From NCBI GenBank assembly GCA_039707655.1, contig CM077665.1, positions 308,822,486 to 308,886,485 on the forward strand: a stretch of 64,000 bases of DNA, given 5' to 3'. A program made the position numbers and the translations under genes. Below the pieces are notes generated by a model. The model was not told the origin of the DNA, ran no database searches, and worked only from the letters and a program-made list of their open reading frames with translations. Of this stretch, positions 58,426 through 64,000 are shown one piece after another (the stretch's first letter is position 1; each line of letters starts with the position of its first letter). The stretch is from Elymus sibiricus (lineage: Eukaryota > Streptophyta > Magnoliopsida > Poales > Poaceae).

Positions 58426-58554
58426 GGTCAAAAGATCATGTAATGGTTCAAGGTGAGATATTTGAAGGTCTGGTTGCCCGTATTATCAGTCATGAAAGTT
58501 CAGTTCAAATGGAAGAAGTTTTGAGGAACTTTTCACAACCTTCATTGGATGGAT
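58426..58554 (+). pseudogene. Captured tRNA ligase exon (nucleotidyltransferase motif IV)
   Basis: 129-bp exon with intact splice sites (TTCTAG before, GTAAGC after). It encodes SKDHVMVQGEIFEGLVARI and ISHESSVQMEEVLRNF, ending at ...PSLDG. EIFEGLVARI followed by a Ser-rich ESS segment and a VLR helix is, from memory, the plant tRNA ligase (RNL) signature. EGLV is nucleotidyltransferase motif IV of the N-terminal ligase domain. RNL seals tRNA halves after intron removal and splices bZIP60 mRNA in the unfolded-protein response. The frame is open throughout. It lies on the opposite strand to the two other captured genes. No neighbouring RNL exon was found between 58555 and 59390, so it is a single-exon capture. 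Confidence 0.65.
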
Positions 58555-59390
58555 GTAAGCCACTATGATGAAGCCATCTTGTTGTTTGGGTGAATACATG
58601 ATTTATTTAAGAAGGCTTTGGTTTATTTATAAATTACCTTGACCAAGCAGCTAAAATTTCTTCAATTTTTTCAAGTCACCTAATGAGATTTCCTCTCATT
58701 CGAAGAAAACCAGGCTACCTTTTTAGGTTTTATATTTATAGTTTTTGGTAATGCTAATCCTGCGAGTGGCTTTAATGCGCCTAACTCTAAGCTAAACTCT
58801 GCAACACTAATTTGTATATTCAATACCCATCGACCCGATAGTCCAATACAAATACAGAGACTTGCCATTCTTCCCAAAAAAATGGCCACAAATTATATGT
58901 GTGAATATTTTTTATCATGATGAATTGATATATCATGATCGCAACTTCGGATCACAAAGATTGATCACCGCTGATCAATTCCGCATAAGTGAAGACAAAA
59001 GAAGCGATTGCAGCAAACATGAATGTATGAAGTATTACCAGAAACAATAGCAGTAGGAAGCACTTTAGAGGAGATAACATTTTGGCAATGAATTCAGTAT
59101 CATATATGTTCTTAAAAGCACACTTAAACTACAACAATTGTGCAAAGGCATCATTTTCAGAGGAAATTCACATTATTTCAGAACTTCTTATCTATGGCTA
59201 GGTAGGTTTCTCTTAATTTTAGATGACAATAGTGTGGCATGCTTAAACACTTCTTAATTATGTCATGTTTTCATGTGAACTTTCCATATACAAATATAAG
59301 TATCCCAGTATGCTATAATTCAGATTTGCAGTCATTCTATTTGCAACACCATCCAAACAACTATATAATAGGAAATGAGTAATAAAAGAA
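58555..59390. other. Intron-like, non-coding part of X
   Basis: AT-rich sequence without a recognisable exon. It probably comprises intron remnants of the tRNA ligase and HAD fragments with an unrecognised junction between them. A short plus frame (58862-59050) has no family I know. Confidence 0.4.
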
Positions 59391-59397
59391 GAGAAAA

Positions 59398-60038
59398 TCA
59401 ACCTTGCGTGTATCGTCGACCAGGTAGACCACCATCGAGAAAATCAACCTTGGGCGTGTCGCTACGTTCTCCTCGTGCAAAACCAGGAACTGGATCTCCG
59501 AGTGGCCTAGAGACCAGCAGAGCACCTCGGAGACGGCGTGGTCGGCCTTCATGCTTGAACGCGGCTAGCGACAACTTGCCCTCCTCCTCTGCGAGGGTCA
59601 GCCAGGCCTGCCTCCCCAGCCGGGTGTCATCCTCCACGGCCACCCTTGCCACTTGAAGATCACGCCGAGCCACCCGCAACCCATGCGCTCGAGTCGCAGC
59701 GACGGGTTGTGCAGGCTGGGGTTGTCCAGCCTGTTCCGCGGAGGCCATGACGTCTTCACACCGGAAGCATCGCCGGCGAAGTCATCATTGCCGCCCACGT
59801 GAAGCGTCCAATGGGCCGGTGGGCGATGAAGGAGGTGCCAGCACTGACCCTTTCGACCACCATCATGGTTGCTGGATGCGTCGGCCCCGCCCACCTTCGG
59901 ACCAATCAAGAAGGAGCCAGGGGGAGATTGGCAAGGGAGTGATGCGCGGAGCAAGAGGATACAGAGGACGGGCGGCGGCGGCGGCGGTGATATTTCTGGA
60001 GCCGGGAGCAGCGGAAGAGGAGAGGTCGGCGCCGACAA
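59398..60038 (-). pseudogene. Captured 5' exon of a HAD-type hydrolase (PYRP2/At3g10970-like), frameshifted
   Basis: On the minus strand three frames must be joined. A Ser/Pro-rich N-terminal part resembling a plastid transit region continues as DASGVKTSWPPRN and RLERMGCGWLGVIFKWQG (60038 to about 59650). After a 1-base loss follows VEDDTRLGRQAWLTLAEEEG, then, after a deletion of the usual SPPPAFxLRRVEG linker, MKADHAVSEVLCWSLGHSEI. CGWLGxIFEWEG-V...EDD...W..LA.EEGK and AISEVLCWSRDP are what I recall of the plastid HAD hydrolases related to the riboflavin-pathway phosphatase PYRP2. A donor-like CAAG|GTTGATT follows, duplicated as a 16-bp direct repeat (59391-59406 and 59437-59452). The catalytic C-terminal half is absent. 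Confidence 0.55.
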
Positions 60039-60182
60039 TTCTGGTGGAAGAGGAAACGGGGTGTATACACATGAGCGAGATGTTTGGGAGGTTTGACCGT
60101 CGGTTGCTTAGGCTGACAACCGGGTCCCGCTCGTCACACAAAGCCCCGATTCACCAGGAGCTCTATTTCGTGGGAGCTTAGT
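60039..60182 (-). other. Right arm of X, presumed 5' flank of the HAD fragment
   Basis: GC-rich, without coding signal. On the minus strand it would be 5' UTR or promoter of the captured HAD gene and the 5' end of X (TAAGCTCCCACGAAATAGAG). Confidence 0.35.
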
Positions 60183-60189
60183 AACTAGA
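60183..60189. repeat. Right AACTAGA repeat at the edge of insertion X
   Basis: Partner of 41404-41410. Confidence 0.5.
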
Positions 60190-60858
60190 AGGATACTAAT
60201 GAAAGGATAAAGGTCTCCCAATACCCTCCTACTGTTTCTCGTGATAAATTAGGTTGCAAGGAAGAGCTTTCCATTGAACCAATCTCTTCAATAAGGAGCT
60301 CAGAAAAACTACTTAAACCCACACAAATTGTGGTAAAGGAGAAGAAGAAGAGAAGAAAAGATAAAGGTAAAAAGGTATCCCTCCCAAATAATGTTGCTCC
60401 TATAATCGTTGAAAATGAATACGAAAGTAGTTGGGACGATGATACACTTGATGATTATTTTGTTATGCCTACTACTTGTTGTGATGAGGATGATTGGGAC
60501 GATAATGATACGCCTTATAATATTGAAAATATTTTTTGCACCAACTTGGAAAACTATGATGATAATTGTTACACTATTGGTGTTATTCATGCTATTGATG
60601 ATTATGCTAATGATTCGCAAACCCAAAGGCTTGGGGATGCTATGTTTGATGAGAATGACATATTTGAGAATATATTTGCTAGAATTGATGTGTGTCCCAA
60701 GCTTGGGGATGCTATGCATAATGGAGATGATCTTTTTAGTTCCCCCACTTCGAATGATCAAATTTGTTATGATGATTACATGCCTCCTATTTATGATGAT
60801 TATTGTGATAATACTTATGTTATGAAAAGTAGTGATGATTATAATTATACAACTTGTA
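60189..60858 (+). pseudogene. Element C gag-like gene, 3' part
   Basis: Open from the X junction: KDTNERIKVSQYPPTVSRDK, then a basic segment KEKKKRRKDKGKK (nuclear-localisation-like), then a long Asp/Asn/Tyr-rich tail. The tail contains two copies of LGDAMFDEND / LGDAMHNGDD and CYDDYMPPIYDDYCDNTYVM, the latter homologous to YYDDSMPPMYDNYCDDMY in element D. The coding DNA of both LGDAM repeats is CTTGGGGATGCTATG, i.e. the polypurine motif of the 3' UTR. Interrupted by the LTR of element E at 60859. Confidence 0.6.
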
Positions 60859-63800
60859 TGTGGCACCCCGGCTCAGAGAACCGGATTACCAGTGTTTCCA
60901 ACCCAGAGATCATGTCTTCTGGAAACACACAACAACTTGGTACCGAACAGAACTGAACTTTATTGATAGGAGTTGGGTACAAACGCGTATCTTACAATGG
61001 TGACGAGGCCAAAGGCACCCTCGGTGCTATGACAGTATCTACATTATTTATGTCACATAGCCGGGCCTCGGAATACTAAGTACTTCTACTGCGTAGCGGA
61101 ACATAGCGCAACTCCATCCACAGGGACACTGCTGTGGACACATCCTAGTTAGCATAGCCAGCACCTTCAGGACTTCCGTCCTCGGATTCTCCTGCATCTG
61201 GCATGATACGCCAGGTGAGTACTTTGAATGTACTCGCAAGCTCACGACAACCAAATAATGTAGCAAACAATAGCATAGCAATGATATCATCAAGGTAATT
61301 CACTTACTGATCTGATCATCAACTTACTCTTCTTCGGGTTGTTCACAACCCTCGGAATACTCATACCCAGTGAGTACTTCCGAACACAAGACGAGCTCTT
61401 CCATCATTACTATCAATAATATGATTGATCACCTACTGAGGTCTGGACGGGCTGTCCAATGCCGTGGACTCGGCTATTCGAATAGATTTGACACTCTGCA
61501 GAGGTTGCGCACTTTACCCACACCATGAAGCACCTGGCCCAGGCCTTGAGATCCCACTCGGGTGAACCAGCATTGCTTCAACATGACCTGCCTGACCCGT
61601 GACCCTTTCATCGTACCACCGGCACTCTTCCTCCCCCGGAGGTCAGCCTTGGGTGGCCACTGTGTCCTCATGACACCTGCCACCGTCGTGGCCAAACTCT
61701 GTAGACCCAAACGGGGCCTACTGTCCCAAACGGGGATGCCGACACAAACTCAACTATCAACTGGGCTCACAGGGTTATCACCGCCTACCTGATCAGGGTA
61801 GCGCGCGTGCATAACCCTCCCTCTTTGGAGGTACCGGTGAAAGATCACGCAGTCAGGCCCGGTCAGGGCCGTCCCATACCGGCAAATGTGGTTGCATGAA
61901 TATGCCCGGACAGGTGACTCAAGATCAACCACTAAGTTCATTCCGCTAATATAGTGGTTCATCATAATTCTTGAGTATTTAAATATTACTATGAATTAAC
62001 TATATCAATTAAATCAACCTAATGCATATGAAAATGCAATGCTATGGAAATGCATGCATGAATTGGGTATCATGGCTTGCCTTGCTCTGTTGGGTGGTTC
62101 AAACACTCTGGGTCTTCACAAGCACCAAATTCTCCTTCTGAAAGTATTTTCAAATACAATTGAAAATGTCACATAAAGCATTTTTGTTAAACAGAAATTC
62201 TGTGAACATTGGAAAAATACCAAAAATTACCAGAAAATAAAGGGGCTCAAGACAAACATAATGCAAAAAGAATCAACTGAATTGGAGTTGTAGATAAAAA
62301 GTTATTACTGGTCAAAGTCTGGTCAAAATTCTAGATTTAAATAGAAAATCAGAAAAATCAATAAGGGGCCACGTCGAAGGCGTAAAGTGGAGGGGGCGCC
62401 TCCACTTACCGCTTCGAGCGCAGGCTCAGGTCGCCGACAGGTGGGGTCTGTCGGTTCAAAACAGAGAGAGGGAGAGGAGGCAGGGACAGAGCGGAGCTCC
62501 GGCAACAGTCGCCGGCGACAGAGACGGCGGCGGCGCTCGGAGAGGGGGGGAATGGATCGGGTGCTCAGAGACGAACACGCGCGTACCCACAGCTTCTCCA
62601 GGGATGGACGGACGGCGTCGGCCCCTTCTTCTCCGGCGGCGGCGGCGGTCGGTGATCGTCGGGGAGGCCCAATCCGACAACAATTCGAGTGGGGATGAGC
62701 TCTAGGCGAACCAGGGGGACCTACTGGACTCGAAGGAGGGCTCAGAAGGGCTAGGAAGGAGGTGGAGGAGGCGGTCGATAGAGCTAAGGCGGCGGAGCAA
62801 CTCCGGCGAAGCTCGAGGCCAGAGGGCCTCTCGGCCTTGGCTCTTGCTTGGGGAGCCGATTAGAGGAGGAGGGAGGAGGATGATGAGCTCTGGGAGGCCG
62901 GCGAGGCTATTTATAGGCAGGAGGGGCGCGGCGTCGACCTCTCTGGAACGGCGGCGACGTGGCTACGCCACTGGAGCAAGGACGGCGAGCTGGCCGTCGC
63001 GGAGCGGGGCGAAGGGACGGGAGAAGGTAGAGGCATTCAATGCGCGAAGGGACGGCTCGCTGGGGAAGACGACGGCGGGGATGCCACTGTGCCCGCACGG
63101 GTCTCACAGTGCGGCGCTGCGGTGGTGGCCGGCAAGGGCTTCTCCGGCGAGGGGGAAGGGTCTGGAGGGGCTCGGTGGCTGTCGGGGAGCTAGTCGGCAC
63201 TAGCAGACGAGGTACGGCGACGCGGGCGTCTCGCTCCGACGAGACCCGAGCCTGGCGGCGCCCAGAGCGCGGTTTTGGCAGGCTGGCCACGCGGTCACCA
63301 CGTGCGCAGGCACCCGTGGCACGCGCTGGCCTGCCACGCCTTGTCTGGAGCATCGTCCATACGCACCATAGCCCACTAGTGGCACCAGCTTGCCCAATAG
63401 GCCACTGAGAGGAGAGGTCTCATCACTAACAGTTTACTGTCAGCAACTTGAGGAGGTTCTGGAGAGAGAATAGGATAGAGATGGAACCAAAGGAGATGTC
63501 TGGGATTATCTAGGTTGGAAGGACTAGAGACTGGCAAAGTTTGAGAGGGTTTGAGAAAGAATTGAATGGGGTTGCTTTGAAAACCATCATTCTGGTTCAG
63601 ATTACAAATGAGCTTGTGGCCCTCACATAGTGGCTCTGCTAGTGATGAAACTTGGTGGAAGGAAGTTGTTTGGTGGTACACACATGCCATAAAATTTGTA
63701 GATTCATTGTGCACCTCTAGATGGTACTTCCTTCACAAAGGTTCATAACTAACAGGAACTTAACAGGGTCCTGCTGCTCAAAATTTGAACTGGACCACAT

Positions 63801-64000
63801 GATGTTTTTGGATATTGGGGCTAGATAGGATCCCTAGGAACTTGGGGAATTTATTGGGAATTTTCTGAAATAGAAATAATAGGGTTGCTTCACAATGGAC
63901 AGATTCTGGTCAGAAACAAAATAATTATTCTGGCCAAAATTTCCCATTGGGCAATAAAATATTTTTGGAGAATATGGAATCCTATGATGGTTAGAAGATA
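60859..64000 (-). mobile_element. Element E: minus-strand long-LTR gypsy element (3' LTR, cut by window end)
   Basis: Begins TGTGGCACCCCGGCTCAG, i.e. the minus-strand LTR end ...CTGAGCCGGGGTGCCACA. More than 3.1 kb of LTR with no coding content; GC-rich at 62380-63350, where long chance frames occur on both strands. It shares a layout and phrases with the LARD LTR (GTACTCGCAAG; CGGCTATTCGAATAG), so it is probably a relative. The preceding TTGTA (60854-60858) would be its target duplication. Confidence 0.65.
62908..62915 (-). promoter_or_regulatory. TATA box of LTR E
   Basis: Minus strand GCCTATAAATAGCC, a strong plant TATA context. Transcription would start about 30 bp toward lower coordinates, into a GC-rich leader. 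Confidence 0.65.

Larger units (their letters stand above)
41411..60182 (-). mobile_element. Insertion X: gene-fragment-carrying transposon (Helitron-like or other Pack-type)
   Basis: Insertion into the element C reading frame, which is in the same frame on both sides. Without the Angela array X is about 3.49 kb. It carries fragments of three unrelated host genes: the last two exons of a CASTOR/POLLUX channel gene (minus, 42338-42950), one tRNA ligase exon (plus, 58426-58554) and the 5' exon of a HAD hydrolase (minus, 59398-60038). Read on the minus strand the left edge is ...GCGCGTACCCCTCTAG followed by T, with a weak GCGC-loop-GCGC hairpin 10 bases before CTAG, as in a Helitron 3' end. The other edge (TAAGCTCCCACG) lacks the canonical TC. 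No terminal inverted repeats were seen. Mobilisation would have needed proteins supplied elsewhere. Confidence 0.6.
30746..60858 (+). mobile_element. Element C: non-autonomous gypsy element, interrupted by D, X and E
   Basis: Starts with a full LTR (30746-32396) and the tRNA-Asp-type primer site (32407-32424). Its gag-like gene begins at about 32522 and is cut first by element D (32623-40793), then by insertion X (41411-60182), and finally by the LTR of element E at 60859. The reading frame continues across each cut. The 3' half and 3' LTR are beyond the window or lost. The five bases before the LTR (TGGCC) would be the target duplication. Confidence 0.75.

Noticed and set aside
42466..60180. 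Interpretation of the POLLUX, tRNA ligase and HAD pieces as an ordinary host gene region
   Set aside because: Each piece lacks its neighbouring exons, orientations conflict, and the block lies within a retrotransposon reading frame that continues on both sides.
41411..60182. Mutator-type terminal inverted repeats for X
   Set aside because: The first 40 bases at the left and the complement of the last 40 at the right show no alignment, so Pack-MULE is not supported.
60309..60866. 185-codon minus-strand frame rich in Ile
   Set aside because: Exact antisense of the Asp/Asn/Tyr-rich C gag-like frame; Ile runs come from complementing GAT and AAT codons. The same applies to 34841-35272 minus.
62387..63408. 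Arg/Gly/Pro-rich frames in several phases
   Set aside because: GC-rich LTR E leader on both sides of a minus-strand TATA box; no phase shows domain structure.

Overview
The window is a block of nested transposable elements from a large grass genome. It is most likely wheat or a close Triticeae relative, and I see no intact host gene. The assignment rests on recognisable families: Angela/BARE-type Copia LTRs (start TGTTGGAAATATG), Athila-lineage Ty3/gypsy elements of the Sabrina/WHAM type (LTRs starting TGATACG, tRNA-Asp-type primer site TGGCGCCGTTGCCGGGGA), a LARD-type element with LTRs of about 4.2 kb, a CACTA transposon, LINE 3' ends and a Stowaway MITE. Family names come from memory of the families, not from a search.

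Layout. 1-3990 is the 3' end of gypsy element A. 3991-30745 is a decayed CACTA element: the end of its TNP2-type transposase, then a second gene with a Ulp1/C48-like C-terminus. That second gene is split by gypsy element B (7398-28339) and by a 5'-truncated LINE (29365-30073). B is itself split by a minus-strand LARD (8365 to about 20982). The LARD's right LTR is truncated and fused directly to B's gag, so B's remaining 5' LTR and leader are gone. From 30746 the CACTA is interrupted by gypsy element C. C contains a complete, related element D (32623-40793, target duplication GGTCT). It also contains insertion X (41411-60182) and a minus-strand long-LTR element E (60859 to the window end).

X is the most interesting segment. 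Without the Angela array inside it, X is only about 3.5 kb. It carries pieces of three unrelated host genes: the last two exons of a CASTOR/POLLUX-type ion channel (minus), one exon of a plant tRNA ligase (plus), and the 5' exon of a HAD-type hydrolase (minus). This is the signature of a gene-capturing transposon. Its left edge, read on the minus strand, ends ...CCCCTCTAG followed by T with a weak GC hairpin just upstream, as a Helitron 3' end would. A 7-bp flanking repeat (AACTAGA) supports a target duplication instead. On the minus strand the captured pieces run 5' HAD exon to 3' POLLUX exons, so a chimeric transcript is conceivable.

Inside X lies an LTR-internal-LTR-internal-LTR Angela array (42988-58264). 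The whole 15.3 kb is flanked by one perfect 5-bp target duplication (ATACA). Both internal domains share the same disabling stop codons, and the second also lacks the reverse transcriptase YVDD block.

Order of events read from the nesting: CACTA first; then B, C and the LINE; then the LARD in B, and D and X in C; then Angela in X. By-eye LTR divergence is about 6.5% for D, 5% for the LARD and 2% for Angela. The nesting fixes only Angela as younger than X and X as younger than C; it does not order D, the LARD and Angela against each other.
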